Positions 13,284 to 25,205 are shown, counted from the first letter of the stretch. The stretch: DNA of 64,000 nt from Epiperipatus broadwayi (GCA_028023455.1 JAQFVV010006199.1:122001-186000), one strand, 5' to 3'. Made by a program: numbers and translations. The notes: generated by a model not told the origin, from the letters alone.

Positions 13284-13676
13284 TGTATGCGCACAGACTT
13301 TCACATGACCCACCACTCACCACTCTATCTCATATCACTGATACACTTGAACACATATCTGTTGAAAAGATAAATAATCACCAATATATGTATTTCATGC
13401 TAAATCAGCAATCATCAGTTGGTCCAGATTATCATCTCTATGCATATATGCAATAAGTGCTCAGATATATATTAAGATAGCAAATCTTCTCACTTTAATG
13501 GAACAGGCTTCAATCCACTCTTCAACTCTTCAACCATCCATCCAATTAAAAATTTGATGATGGAATGCTCAAAGACCACCCTGAGGCTGAGATTCTTGTC
13601 ATACCCATGTTGACTTAAAGTCAATCTGACTCTTCATGTACAGGACATAATCCACTTAATACATATACAAAGGATT
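13284..13676 (+). repeat. ~393-bp direct repeat, unit 2
   Basis: Second copy of the preceding unit in the same orientation, starting TGTATGCGCACAGAC. Several differences from unit 1 are small indels or transitions. Confidence 0.8.
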
Positions 13677-13759
13677 TGGTGTTATAGTTTATGCATATAC
13701 ATGTTTTTGGATAATTCTAACATTAATGATTAAATAGTCCACATAAAAATAACATACTA

Positions 13760-14030
13760 ATAAGCTTTCTGGGTTTTATTTTAATATATTCCAGCTATCA
13801 ATCCATTTTGATAAGCCTATGAAAGGAAACATTATAATACCAGTACAAAAATAATGAACTTGAAACTAAACTTCTGGATATTTTTACTTATAAAATATAC
13901 ATAAGCTATCAGTCAATTCTGATACCTCTGACACAGAAAGATTATAATGCTATACTAAGATAACTAAGCATGAAATTAACTTCTTGGTATTTTACTTCAA
14001 ATACACTTCCAAATAATATTAGAGGGGTTT
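13760..14030. repeat. 121-bp tandem repeat, about 2.3 copies
   Basis: Units starting GCTATCA at 13794 and 13915 share diverged blocks (TTTTGATAAGCCT / TTCTGATACCTCT, then AACTTCTGG). The text just before 13794 matches the end of a preceding partial unit. Identity is clearly lower than for the 396-bp repeats, so this array is older. Confidence 0.6.
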
Positions 14031-14688
14031 AAATCTATGAGTAAGAGGTCAAGCTATCATTCACAAATCAAATAAGTAATTCTATTAATTAGCTATACTT
14101 TCCTTTCTTTTGCTTGCTCATTCAAATGAGAATGAAACATTATGAGAGTTGATGGTATAAGACCTAAATAATTAATGTGATATGATTTAAAACAATAATT
14201 AAAGTTACACATTAATGATAGATTTTTCCATACCTTCTGAATTAATAATATTTTATCATGCATCTGAATTATGCTATCTGTTATAAAATAATTAATATAC
14301 TTAAATCCAATCAGTTTACTTATGAAATTGGGATATATGTCATAATATGGATGATGACAATGGCCAACCAAGCTTCAACACTAATTCTACTTCAGCTGTT
14401 CTGTGAGAAAAATCAATTCTACCTTTATTTTTTTTTTTTATCAGCAAACTATCTTACACTTGCCTATAAATAAATGATGGGAAAACATTCCACAGAATAT
14501 ATGATGGATAAAAAGACTTTCATAACTCTAATCATTTAAATAACAATATGCAGTGACTCTCTAGCCTAATCTCTGAGGCTTTAAACAAACTGGCATGGAC
14601 ATGGTCTCATCACCAAAAAAATAAAGAAAATACACTACTTGGCTTCACATACTATAATTCATAAAATACAACTACTTAATCTGAAGGA

Positions 14689-14816
14689 TATAATCCACTC
14701 CTAACAAATATTTCAACAATCTAAGAGAGAACTCTCTCAATCCCTGACAATATATAATCCACTCATGGCAAATATTCAAATAAATTAAGGGAGAGTTATT
14801 TTAATCCTTGACAATA
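14689..14816. repeat. 64-bp tandem repeat, two copies
   Basis: TATAATCCACTC begins units at 14689 and 14753; both end in a CTTGACAA or CCTGACAA block. The DNA on either side (14031-14688 and 14817-16169) shows nothing else recognisable. Confidence 0.7.
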
Positions 14817-16169
14817 TAACATATAACATAAATAATTTTATTCTGCATAGCCACTAAATACATTTCAATCTAAGCATAATAAAAAAATAATAAATTCATA
14901 CTTAAATAAATCTCTAAACTTTCCACTTCTTTTTGGCACATTTCATCATCTGAAATCAATGGGAATCAAATTATTTCTACTTTCAATTCAAACATTATTA
15001 TAATTAGATCAAAGAACAGACACATATATAAACATAATAATGCATAAACAATTTCAAACCCATTTGATAAAGAAATACTGTAACAACATTAATTAATAAA
15101 TTGTAAAAGTAATAATGAATAAATCTCTCATATTTTAACTTGGAAATATAATAATTATTATTAACTAAGCAAGACTAGAAAAGCAAAGATGAAATAATTC
15201 TTTAGTGTATTTGGCATTAATATAAAATGAAAATAAAAAGTTTGGTTTGGGATAAACAACAAATCTTTAAATTTTGAGTAAAATGATTATGAAGAAATAA
15301 TTATTTTATAACTTTTTAAAAATGCAAAGATAAACAATAAATTTTATATAATGATCTCTTTTCAAAGAACTCCTACATAGCAAAAAGATATTTCTATTTC
15401 TAGCACATGTTAGTATAGAAACACAGGTATATAATAAAAACTATATTAAAATAATACTTATCTCTCCATATTATACCTTTGTGAGATATTCTTGAAGAGA
15501 TAAATGATCAAATAATAAAAAAAAATCATAAGATAAATTTTTAAATCTTCTATCTATCAAATGCTAACAAAATAATAATAATCATTAAAGTTTTTTTTTT
15601 TTTAGCTGGAGTGAAAAGTTCATTTACAATCTGTAGATGACATATCTTAGTCATGTACTAAATGATGATGATCATTGGTATAATTATAAATATGGATAAA
15701 CATATAACAATTTCCTACAGAGAGGTAAATAATCTTAATTAGATTCAATTGGATAGCATTTCAAAGTTTTCAGCAATAGCTAATGAAACTTCTGGCAATA
15801 TAACACATAAAATCTTCATTGTGGTAACAAATATATAATACTGCATAAATTGAACAATAATTTATTATCTAATTCATTTGACATGTTTAAGCGTTTTTTC
15901 CAAATTTTCAAAAGTCATTCATCAAGCAAGTAACTAATCAGTTTATAAATCCATTTAAATTCACATGAGTTTATTAATAATATATTTTAATAAAAAAATC
16001 AAATGCAAATGAGGAGAACAATAAATTAAAAGAAATTCATATCCAGTTTCATGCTCTTCTACCCATTCATTTATCAGAACATTTAGAGATAAGTCAAAAA
16101 TTCATTAATTATATGTCACTCACTTTTGTTTTTTATTTCCAGATACAAAATGATTAGGTATATATTTTA
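14817..16169. other. AT-rich DNA without recognised gene
   Basis: No coding potential or long repeat found on either strand. Confidence 0.5.
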
Positions 16170-16170
16170 T

Positions 16171-16196
<26 letters not shown>
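16170..16196. repeat. (TAA)n microsatellite
   Basis: About nine TAA units. Confidence 0.9.
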
Positions 16197-16203
<7 letters not shown>

Positions 16204-16360
16204 CAGGTTATAATAAATTATCTGCACACATCATTCTGTTTAAACTTTATTCCTTTATAGTTAGCAAAAATTATTAACAAAGAGTCTCTGAAGTGTTTAA
16301 TGAAAAAGTTCAGCATAAATTTTTCATAATAACAACAATACAATTCATACATTCCAGTTA

Positions 16361-16535
16361 TTTCTTTAGTGTTAAAGATTAAATCTAAGTAAATCAAACT
16401 TATAATGTAGACACACATTTCAATTATTTCTTTAACATTAGAAATAAGATTTAGGCAAAATAGATTTGAAATATAAACACGTTCTTTAATATTAGAAATT
16501 AAGGTTAAATAAATTTATAATATAGGCACACATAT
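16361..16535. repeat. imperfect tandem repeat, three units of 54-66 bp
   Basis: Each unit starts TTCTTTA followed by a GTTAAAGATTAAAT-like or ATTAGAAAT-like stretch and ends in an ATA(TA)G-ACACA-like block, starting near 16361, 16427 and 16481. Strongly diverged. Confidence 0.5.
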
Positions 16536-17686
16536 GCATCTCAAATGATGATTTTATAATTTAAACTAGCCAGTTAAAAGCAAGGAAGTTGTATTTTATT
16601 TTACCATTGTCTACATCTGCATATTACTTTCTTATTTTTCCCAGTAAATTTTCTGAGCTGTTTTCATCCAGAAAATCAATAATAATTTTTACTTTCAAGC
16701 TTCGACCATGGAAGAACTAACTTGTAAAAATGAAATTATACTAATAAAAACTTTTTATAAAGAGAGAATTGTTGAAATCAGAGAAGCAAAGTAAAAGTTT
16801 TCCACTTTATACCAGATTAGTACCCAATCATCTGTTCTCCCATCAATCCAAGGTAAAAGTTCAACTCTACAAAAAAAATTGCTCCTCCCATTGCACTGGC
16901 TTAATTAGTTACAGAATATGCAAGAATCTTTCTATCTTGAAAAAGAAAGAAAGAAAAAATTATTTTGTCTTTAAAAAAAATTAAATAAATTGAATCAAGA
17001 ATAAAATATTTTACATTTCTAAAGTAACAAAATAAAAACTAATGATAATTATTTTAGCAAATAAAATATTTGATAATGTATTTGCTGTTTGATAATTTAC
17101 TGGTCCAGTGATCCATTGATTCATTTAAAATGTAACTAAGCTGGTTATCCAAGCTATGGATATAAAACTAAATGTTTTTGCTATGAGACATGATATTTGG
17201 TGATTTAATGAAGTACATAAATAAATAAAGTAGAATGATGACACAAGCATACATGCACATCTTTAAATGTTGTACTACAGGTACTAAACTGATTTGACTA
17301 AAAAGAAAATTTCTATGATGATGAGCCAAACATATTACATTATTTATACTATGGATTGAAATATTAAAAGCAAATAAGCTAGGAAATTATCTAAACAAAT
17401 ATCAGTAATGTTCTGTAGACAAAACAAACTTCGATCAACTTAAACTAAAATGACAATTTTTATGACAAGTCACCCTCTCTAACATTAATTACTGACTAAA
17501 AAAAATATTAAACATCTCAAAACCTTCAAATTATATCTGAAAATGCTTTTAAACATAGTTTTAGGTTATTAATAAAAAAAAAAATTTAATTTCAGATTTT
17601 TTTTTTTAGTAAGATGCTATAAGCTCTTACTGAAACAGTGCTAAATATTTACAACCAATATTTCTGGTGCCTATCCAGAAGGTTAC
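16536..17686. other. AT-rich DNA without recognised gene
   Basis: The short ORF at 16769-16984 (+) is slightly richer in C but resembles no family I know. No other signal. Confidence 0.45.

Positions 17687-17720
<34 letters not shown>
17687..17720. repeat. (TA)n(TG)n microsatellite
   Basis: Compound dinucleotide tract. Confidence 0.9.
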
Positions 17721-17721
<1 letters not shown>

Positions 17722-19605
17722 ATGTTTGTGATATGTTAATGCATGTGGGAGGAAACTAAATTTTAGATTTTTTGCTGAATCCTATGTGTAAATGTAAGAT
17801 TGTTTATAGGTGGATCTAAGAATTTAAATTTATATCTATGAAGTAAGGTAACAAAATTTACTCATGAGCAACTTACTTAGCTAATTAGTTATTGATGACT
17901 AAATATGTATCCAGCTATTTTTAGTTGATGGGTAAAGATCTTAGATCAGTCATAAAATATTAAGTAGCAGTCATACATATAGATTTTACTATTGATAGGG
18001 AAAAGGTGTTTTATATTCCCAAAGTAACTTTCAAATTTTATTAATCCTTGCTATCTAAAAACAGATTTTGGTATTGAGTTCAAATTATGTTCACAATTAA
18101 AAAAACTGGAAGAACAGACAGTTAATAAACATTATCACCCTTTAGTCCATACATAAAAGTATAAAAAACAGAGTGAAATTTGGAGAAATAAAAAAACAAA
18201 TAATAATCACATGATTTTTTATTCTTTCCTTTTTTTAAAAAGTAGATCATGCATATTTATTTGTTTAATGGCGATCAAGCATATAAATTTATTTTCTCTT
18301 CAATTAAGACGTTAAAATTTATCACTTCATACTAATTGTAAATTTTTTAAAAATTATGAAATGAACATGAAAATTAATAAGCAATAATATTTTTAATTTA
18401 TATATAAATAAATATTTTCGGTTTTCCTGAATATGTTTTAGTTTATAGCATGTTAGTTCTCATTTGTCATTGTCTGAATTGGTAACAGTTAGTTTTGCTA
18501 TAGATGACAGTAAGGAAAAAAGATTGCTAGAGATCATCTGCTAATGTTATTAGAAACAATAATAAAAAACATAGCAGATTACTAACAAAATGATAAATAC
18601 CTGCAGATTGTCTTATGTTTCCACCACTGCTGTTAAAATATCTATATTATCGAGCTGATAAGCATCCATTGTAACCAAAAATCTTTATTAACATTTTGCA
18701 GTCTTAAAATAGTTTACATTAACTGCAAATAATCAATAAATTGTGTCCAACCAGAATTACTTTTTGATGCCTTGTAGTATAAAAGGATGATTTATCAAAG
18801 GTTAGCTACTTTTCTGACTTCTCTCTTTGTTCTTTTACTTTACAGTCTTTCATCATTTAAAGAGTTTAATAATCAAAATATTCTTAGACCATTGATCCTC
18901 TTTCTACATTAACTATAACACTTTGATTCCAATCTTTTATTTTATTGTTTGTGTATAAATTTGTAGTGTGAAAAAGTGGTGTCAGATTTAGTAGTTAAAA
19001 GATTTTTAGTTATAATTTTGATTAATTGTAATTTTTGATAAAAAGTATAATCACAATATACCATTTAAAAACTGGAGTTTTAATGAAGTGAAAAATCTTG
19101 TAGAAATATTAAAAATTCCTAACTTGTAAATTGGTTTGTTTGATGACATAAAAATGATGATAAATAATTGTAAAATCACTAATGTTAATGGTGGGAAAAG
19201 GAGTTCATCACAAGTAAAGGAAATAGTTTTTACTTTTTTCTTTAAATATAGATACCCAAAATGTGCAAATTATATTTGATGTGAACTTTTTAAAGACTTG
19301 ATCAAAGAATAGCAATTGTAACTAAAGAACTGTTGCCATTTGAGAATGATATAATTATTATTAATAAAATCCATCTTATAGATACCTAGGGTTTGGTACA
19401 GAGATATAGTAGAATCTGAGTTTGTTCCAAGATTCAGGATTTCATTTCACTCTTTTTAATGTTCAAACTCCCTATGAAATTCTGAACAATAAACCATTTT
19501 ATTAATATTGTCTAAGATTTTGGAAGAATAGATCATTGAATAAAAGTAAGCTTATATTTGTTGTATAACTTTGGAGTTGCTCAAATCTATAACATTATGA
19601 AATGT
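17721..19605. other. AT-rich DNA without recognised gene
   Basis: I looked for the endonuclease half of the LINE that follows but could not read a convincing fragment here. No other feature. Confidence 0.45.
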
Positions 19606-20640
19606 ATGGAAGAGTTCTACAAGGAATTATATAGTAATAAAGAGCAAAAAGCCAAAGTATCCCTTATACAGCTTCTGGATTGTCTAGTATTCTAAATACA
19701 AAAATGATACATGCAATTAAATCTATAAAGAAAGAGGAAAGCTCCAAATGATAATGGATGATATCTTAAAGAATCAGATGAATAATTAAAAAATTAGGTA
19801 GATTCCAAATGTCTAAATGATAAAGATGTACAATAATTGGATCAACACTTCTGTAATATTTTTATATTAGAAATTACAGATCTTTTAGTCTTTCATCTGT
19901 TTTATACAAAATTTTTATCAAAGATAATTACAACTAGTCTTCAGTTAACTTTAAAGTTTAATCAATAAAAAAAAAGTTAGTTTTAAAAGTGGTTTTAACA
20001 TAATGGATCACACTCACGTATTGAATGAAGTTATACAAAAGATTAATGAATATGAGTTGTTATTCTGCTTTAAATTTGTAGATTACTAAAAAGCATTCGA
20101 ATTCTATAAGCATTTCTACAGTAATTGAAGTATTAGAACATCAAGATATAGATTCAGGATACTGTCTTATTCTGAAGAGTATTTATTAAAATGCATTAGC
20201 AATGATTAGATTACATAGTGATACTAAAAAGATTAACATATAGGTGACAGGATCATTCCATATCTAGTAAACCTTTTGACAGTAATTTATTTTATGGAAT
20301 TAAAAAATGTAACTAAGGAAGTAGATAATATTCCAGAGATTTATCAAGAGTTATCAGATGAAAGTAAGAAAATAGAAACTAAAGATAAATACTAAAATGA
20401 ACTGAAGTAATGTTCAAAGGATTTTTTCAAAAGAAAAAAATAAATGTTGCTAATGATGAATTAGAAGTTAATAAATAATTACAGATACTTAAACAAGATT
20501 ATTAATACTAAATTAATCATAGAATTAAATTTGGTCAGAATTCTTTTGGTAAAAATAACAATATTAAAAGGAAATATATCTATGTTTGTCTGAATGCTTG
20601 TTATGATTACATTTTGGTATTAATTATATGTTGGACTATT
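19606..20640 (+). pseudogene. decayed RTE-type LINE reverse transcriptase
   Basis: Fragments in shifting plus-strand frames match the RTE-type endonuclease/reverse-transcriptase polyprotein in order: a MEEFYKELYS start-of-RT linker (19606), KCLNDKDVQ near 19811, MDHTHVLNEVIQKINEYEL followed by FVDY-KAFE (motif A region) near 20003-20102, and GYCLILKSIY and IRLHSDTKKIN near 20159-20240. A later FGQNSFGKNNNI stretch of the post-RT region lies near 20530-20570. Many stops and frameshifts interrupt it; the catalytic F-x-D-D segment was not recovered. The same protein family lies on the minus strand at 58.5-61.6 kb (both share KCLNDKDV). It is much older than the LINE at the left edge. Its 3' end is replaced at about 20.63 kb by a SINE copy. 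Confidence 0.8.
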
Positions 20641-20893
20641 TCCTTAATCTAGTATTAAATAAAATTAATGTCATTAAAAAAATTGAAACTAACTTTACAA
20701 ATACATTCAATTGTTAATAACAGCATATAGATTAATATATATATAACACACTGTTTCATGTAGTATTATTCTTCTATCTTTTTCAGATGTTGCTGGCCTG
20801 GTCAATGACAATAGTAGCATGACAATCGAACTTGGTTTTTAGAATCATAAATATTGAGCTTAAGATAACATTCTAACCAACTACGCAACTCAG
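20625..20893 (-). mobile_element. tRNA-derived SINE, family S1, copy 1
   Basis: Minus-strand head: TGCGTAGTTGGTTAGAATG (box A-like) and AAGTTCGATTGTC (box B-like) at tRNA spacing, followed by a GGCCAGCAACATCTGAAAAA block and a ~180-bp body running to about 20625. The body matches three other places (22983-23180, 24960-25205, 25206-25442), for example GTTAGTAATA and the TATGTTGGACTATTT end. The head is degenerate and not a functional tRNA. Its end abuts the decayed LINE, consistent with insertion into it. Confidence 0.7.
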
Positions 20894-21196
20894 ACATGAT
20901 AATAATAATAAGAGCAAATTTCAATTCAATTAAAATATTTCAATAACTTAATTTGGTTTATTTATCCAAGTATCACATATTTATTAGCACTATCATATTC
21001 TATCTTCACATATAAGTATTTGGTGATTTATTTGCAAAGGTATTAAATGAATAAAAATCAACATTACCTTGTAAATTTAAATTTAAACCAATTCAAATAA
21101 AACTACAGAAATGTTTTAGTTAATTTGAATTCACTCTTGTTCATTTCATTATCTAATCTACTGATCTACATATTTCTTCAAAATCTTAAATATAAA

Positions 21197-21271
21197 AATA
21201 ATTAGGGATCACTCCACTACACATTCATGGGATAAATTTAAACATATGCAGTGGAGTCATCTCTAATTATT
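21197..21271. repeat. short inverted repeat, ~25-bp arms
   Basis: AATAATTAGGGATCACTCCAC at the left pairs with GTGGAGTCATCTCTAATTATT at the right with three mismatches. It could be the remnant of a small MITE. Confidence 0.55.
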
Positions 21272-22626
21272 ATTACAGATTGGAAACCTAGCATTATATA
21301 AATAAATAACTCATTATATATGTTTAAAATTTTAGATAGTAAAATAGAAATTGATTCAGTTTTCATCTGACAATGGAGATTTTAATATTAAGAGACATTG
21401 CATTTTCATAGAAAGAGCTTTAGTTTTATTTCTCCAAGTAATACATATTTTTCATGTTATAATACATATTTGATATTAATAAACACATTAAAATAAGTAA
21501 AAATTATCTCTCTATTGTATATTTAAATGTATTGCAGTTAAAGTAAAGCTAGTAGTAATACTTGAGTTGATCAGAAATTATCCTTTGTTATTATCTTTGT
21601 TTAATCTACTTGACTATATTATAAGATCTTACATGGCAAGATGATAATTGATTCATTTGTCATCTGAGTGATAGATATTAGGTTTTGCATGTACATAGCA
21701 ATATGTCAGCACTTTAATATTCTATATATTATAGCAATTGTGATGTTTTTTTAATTGAAAAAATATATTTCTTTAAACTAGTATTATAAAAAAAATAGAT
21801 TTCCACATGAGTTTTCAAAGAGAAAATTATCTTTACTCTATAATTGTTCCAGAAATTTGCATAATAGTTTGGGATTTTGTGTATTTGTTTTTACATTACA
21901 TAACATTTTACATTTGGTTTATCAAACCTAACTACTATTTATTATTTGAGATCTTGTAATGATCAATTCTTCTTTCATTTTTTAACTTTCATGTGAATCC
22001 AAATTTGACTTCTCTACTGTCTAAAAATTAGTTGATTTAATATGAAAGTGAAAAGAAATATTGTTTTTCATGTTATAGACTCTAAATTAAGTTTGTAAAA
22101 AAATTGACCCCTATGAATGCATCAGAAAATTCAGTTTTATAGCTATGTATCAAGAAATTAAATAAAAAAGATACTTTATGCTGATTATTATTAGAGTTTA
22201 AAAACATTACACTATATAAAATAAATGTCTTATTTACATATGTTTAATTTCAATTAAGAATGACATATCATAAATTTTAGTAAATTTTGCAAGCATCATT
22301 CATTCAGGCATAGTAACAGTAATTTAAAGTGATTGTTTAATATCTTCATGCTCTTATTTCCAAATACTTAAGATTTGCCCATACTTAAATGTTTGAGTTG
22401 AAAGGATAGATGGATTCATTCTATCTTTTCACAAAGACTTTATCTTGTGTTTGGAAAGTGAGAGTATTTATTTATAGTTAAATTCCACAAAGTGCATGTG
22501 CATTAGTTTAATGCTGATTATTTTTACAGTTTAAAAACATTGTGCTATATAAAATAAATGTCTTATTTAAATTAAAGTTGTAAATATTAATTCTTATTAA
22601 GCACAATGTTAGCACGTAATACTTAA
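21272..22626. other. AT-rich DNA without recognised gene
   Basis: No supported coding or repeat feature. Confidence 0.45.
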
Positions 22627-22714
22627 ATAAGGCTATAACCTTAGTACATGTGCCTTGAGTGCTTAATTTATTACAAGAGACCTCTATAAATCTAAATGCA
22701 AGATTCAACTTTAG
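22627..22714 (+). mobile_element. MITE-like copy, family AAGGYTATAACCTTA
   Basis: AAGGCTATAACCTTAG followed further on by GACCTCT-TAAATCTAAA-GCAAGATT matches the left half of the inverted-repeat element at 28.65 kb. The opposite arm is missing or unrecognisable. Confidence 0.6.
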
Positions 22715-22982
22715 TAAATTTATTTAGTGTAAAAGTTCATTTCAGTAAGTAATAATATTCATCCAGTAAAAGACAATCAAGAAAATACCATATCCATCGA
22801 AGCTTTCATATAAGTAGTTTAGTAACTCAGATGCTTACAAAAATAAATATTTATATAATTTCCAGAATTTTCTGGAATATTTTTTAATTGTGGAAGAATA
22901 CTTTAAGAATACTCTTTTCATTTCACTTAAAGATTTTAACTTTGTTAGGATTTGAAAGTGTGTGAGACAGCATTTAGCTTGT

Positions 22983-23310
22983 AATTATATATTAGAATAT
23001 TTCCATTATCTAGAATTAATTGTTAAATATCTTCAAAAAAATTTGAACTTTATTTAAACTTTTCAAATACATTTGACTGTTAGTAATATCATAAGATTAG
23101 TTTTAATAAAGTTTAAATTTTTCTAAAGACATTTAGCAGTTAGTTTTAGATAACGGAAATAGTCCAAATAATTATAAATTAAGTCAGTGTGACATTTAAA
23201 GCCCTCATTCTTTAGGGTAGTTATTTTTTTCTAATTAATTCATGATTGATTTCTGGAGCAACAATAGTTTGTTTCTAGAATCCTACAACTTGACAGCATT
23301 CTTGCAATTA
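22983..23310. mobile_element. S1 SINE fragments in inverted arrangement
   Basis: 22983-23095 matches the S1 body in minus orientation and 23096-23180 matches its end in plus orientation, so the two form an imperfect hairpin. Minus-strand GAATGCTGTCAAG...GATTCTAGAAAC at 23235-23310 resembles an S1 tRNA-like head. Boundaries are approximate. Confidence 0.5.
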
Positions 23311-23321
23311 AACTCTCTCTG

Positions 23322-23402
23322 TTGCCTTGACAACAGTTCGAAATTGTTGATTGTTATTAATATTGGCATTGTCTAAGTGTTGACTGGCTTTTAATGATAT
23401 AT
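23322..23402 (+). repeat. fragment of the 315-bp repeat family (3' end)
   Basis: GTTGCCTTGACAACAGTTCG through GTCTAAGTGTTGACTGGC matches the last ~80 bp of the units at 8.2-8.9 kb and is followed by a (AT)n tract. Confidence 0.75.
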
Positions 23403-23540
23403 ATATATTATTTTACATTATATCTTACTCTAACATTTCAGTTCTTTACTTTGTATTTCTTTGATAATTAGTATTAAATAAATAATACCTACAAAATTGG
23501 TGAGGATGGATGTAGCCTAAATGTAATTAATATATATATA

Positions 23541-24028
23541 AAACAAAAAACAAGTTAAAAACTTGCTAATGCTTGTATTTATGTCAACAGATGGCATTCT
23601 ACCAAAAACACCATCAAGTATATGTTTACATAAATGTCAGAGCAAGCATTCACTATCTCTAACCCTAATTCCACTTTCAGATCATGATTTCAAGCTATTT
23701 GCTATCATCAGTGAAAGACAGGAATAAGAAACTAGATCTAAACACAAACTCTGAGCATTTATGAAACAGTTTCTATTCAGCTTGCAAGCATGAATCTTTT
23801 AGACACATAATGTCTTCACACTCAACATAGCAAACCAGATAGCTATATGGGTCTGATATCAGTTCAGCATCACCACATAGTAGAAGCCTCTGCAATATAT
23901 ATCATTGCTAGAAAGACATCAAACGTACATTTATGAAAAACAAAAAACAAATTAAAAACTTGCTAACGCTTGTATTTATGTCAACAGATGGTGTTCTACC
24001 AAAAACACTGTCAAGCATATGTTTACAT
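23541..24028 (+). repeat. ~391-398-bp unit array, forward copies (one full, one truncated)
   Basis: The first forward unit runs from about 23541 to 23934. A second starts at about 23936 and stops at 24028, where it meets an inverted copy. The units begin with AAACAAAAAACAA and AAAAACTTGCTAA(C/T)GCTTG. The first unit has TpG or CpA at many places where the inverted copies have CpG. Together with 24029-24818 this makes a head-to-head array that would fold into a long hairpin. The repeat class is not recognised. Confidence 0.8.
23581..23727 (+). CDS. 48-residue ORF inside the array unit, copy 1 (function unknown)
   Basis: ATG to TAA without interruption; it starts MSTDG and ends ISERQE. The same ORF is intact in both inverted units. 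Its 147 nt differ from copy 2 at about 7 positions, both synonymous and non-synonymous, so conservation is explained by recent duplication and does not prove that it is translated. No domain, signal peptide or membrane segment is evident, and no promoter was identified. Confidence 0.3.
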   Translation: MSTDGILPKTPSSICLHKCQSKHSLSLTLIPLSDHDFKLFAIISERQE

Positions 24029-24419
24029 AAATACAAGCGTTAGCAAGTTTTTAACTTGTTTTTTGTTTTTCATAAATGTACCTTTGATGTCTTTCTAGCA
24101 ATGATATATATTGCAGAGGCTTCTACTATGTGGTGATGCTGAACTGATATCAGACCCATATAGCTATCTGGCTTGCTATGCTGAGTTTGAAGACATTACG
24201 TGTCTAAAAGATTCACGCTTGCAAGCTGAATAGAAACTGTTTCATAAACGCTCAGAGTTTGTGTTTAGTTTCTTATTCCTGTCTTTCACTGATGATAGCA
24301 AATAGCTTGAAATCATGATCTGAAAGTGGAATTAAAGTTAGAGATAGTGAATGCTTGCTCTGACGTTTATGTAAACATACGCTTGATGGTGTTTTTGGTA
24401 GAACGCCATCTGTTGACAT
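24029..24419 (-). repeat. ~391-bp array unit, inverted copy 1
   Basis: Begins AAATACAAGCGTTAGCAAG on the plus strand and runs 391 bp to the start of the next unit; it is the reverse complement of the forward units. It carries the 48-residue ORF at 24273-24419 on the minus strand. Confidence 0.85.
24273..24419 (-). CDS. 48-residue ORF inside the array unit, copy 2 (function unknown)
   Basis: Same ORF as at 23581-23727, intact. It differs at three residues (I/V twice, C/R), two of these at least arising from CpG transitions. An upstream in-frame extension reaches 24494 but is not shared by all copies, so the short start is preferred. Confidence 0.3.
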   Translation of the reverse strand: MSTDGVLPKTPSSVCLHKRQSKHSLSLTLIPLSDHDFKLFAIISERQE

Positions 24420-24818
24420 AAATACAAGCGTTAGCAAGTTTTTAACTTGTTTTTTGTGTTTTTCATAAATGTACCTTTGATGTCTTTCTAGCAATGATAT
24501 ATATTGCAGAGGCTTCTACTATGTGGTGATGCTGAACTGATATCAAACCCATATAGCTATCTGGCTTGCTATGCTGAGTTTGAAGACATTACGTGTCTAA
24601 AAGATTCATGCTTGCAAGCTGAATAGAAACTGTTTCATAAACGCTCAAAGTTTGTGTTTAGATCTAGTTTCTTATTCCTGTCTTTCACTGATGATAGCAA
24701 ATAGCTTGAAATCATGATCTGAAAGTGGAATTAAAGTTAGAGATAGTGAATACTTGCTCTGACGTTTATGTAAACATATGCTTGACGGTGTTTTTGGTAG
24801 AACGCCATCTGTTGACAT
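24420..24818 (-). repeat. ~398-bp array unit, inverted copy 2
   Basis: Second inverted unit, directly following the first, ending in TGTTGACATATATATATA. Differences from the first inverted unit include CpG/TpG exchanges (for example CACGC/CATGC and ATACGC/ATATGC). Confidence 0.85.
24672..24818 (-). CDS. 48-residue ORF inside the array unit, copy 3 (function unknown)
   Basis: Intact ATG-to-TAA copy of the array ORF, with an H-to-Y change relative to copy 2. No evidence of function beyond being uninterrupted in all three full units. Confidence 0.3.
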   Translation of the reverse strand: MSTDGVLPKTPSSICLHKRQSKYSLSLTLIPLSDHDFKLFAIISERQE

Positions 24819-24959
24819 ATATATATATAATTTGGCAGAATAGATGTAACAGTTACATAGCAAATTAAAAAATCAAAAATTTGAAGTTATTTATGCTTTT
24901 AATTAGATTACATTAAAAATCCTACTACTAAAATTGTCTGAAATTTATGATAAAGGCAT

Positions 24960-25205
24960 TTTGTTTGTAGTTACATATTGGGTTTTTTCCATCATTTAGT
25001 TGAATTGTCAAATGTTTTTTAGAAAAATTCAAACTTTATTTTTTTCTAAATAGATTCAACTATTAGTAATAACACACAGATTGGTATGAACCCAACATTT
25101 GGGGGGTTATTGTTCTTCTCTTTTCTTCAGGTGATTCTGGCCTGGAATTGAATCAGTATTTTTAAATTCGTGAATACAGAATTTAAGTTGATGCTCTAAC
25201 CAATG
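24960..25205 (-). mobile_element. tRNA-derived SINE, family S1, copy in minus orientation
   Basis: Head at the right end: CATTGGTTAGAGCATC (box A-like) and GATTCAATTCCAGGCC (box B-like). The body extends left to about 24960 with the shared CACCTGAAGAAAAGAGAAG and TTATTACTAATAGTTGAA blocks. It meets another S1 copy head to head at about 25205. Confidence 0.7.

Noticed and set aside
16769-16984. 71-residue ORF (+)
   Set aside because: Ends in a low-complexity lysine-rich stretch; no family resemblance.
23581-24818. CRISPR-like interpretation of the repeated units
   Set aside because: Units are ~400 bp, inverted and contiguous, in a eukaryotic repeat context; no spacers or short direct repeats.
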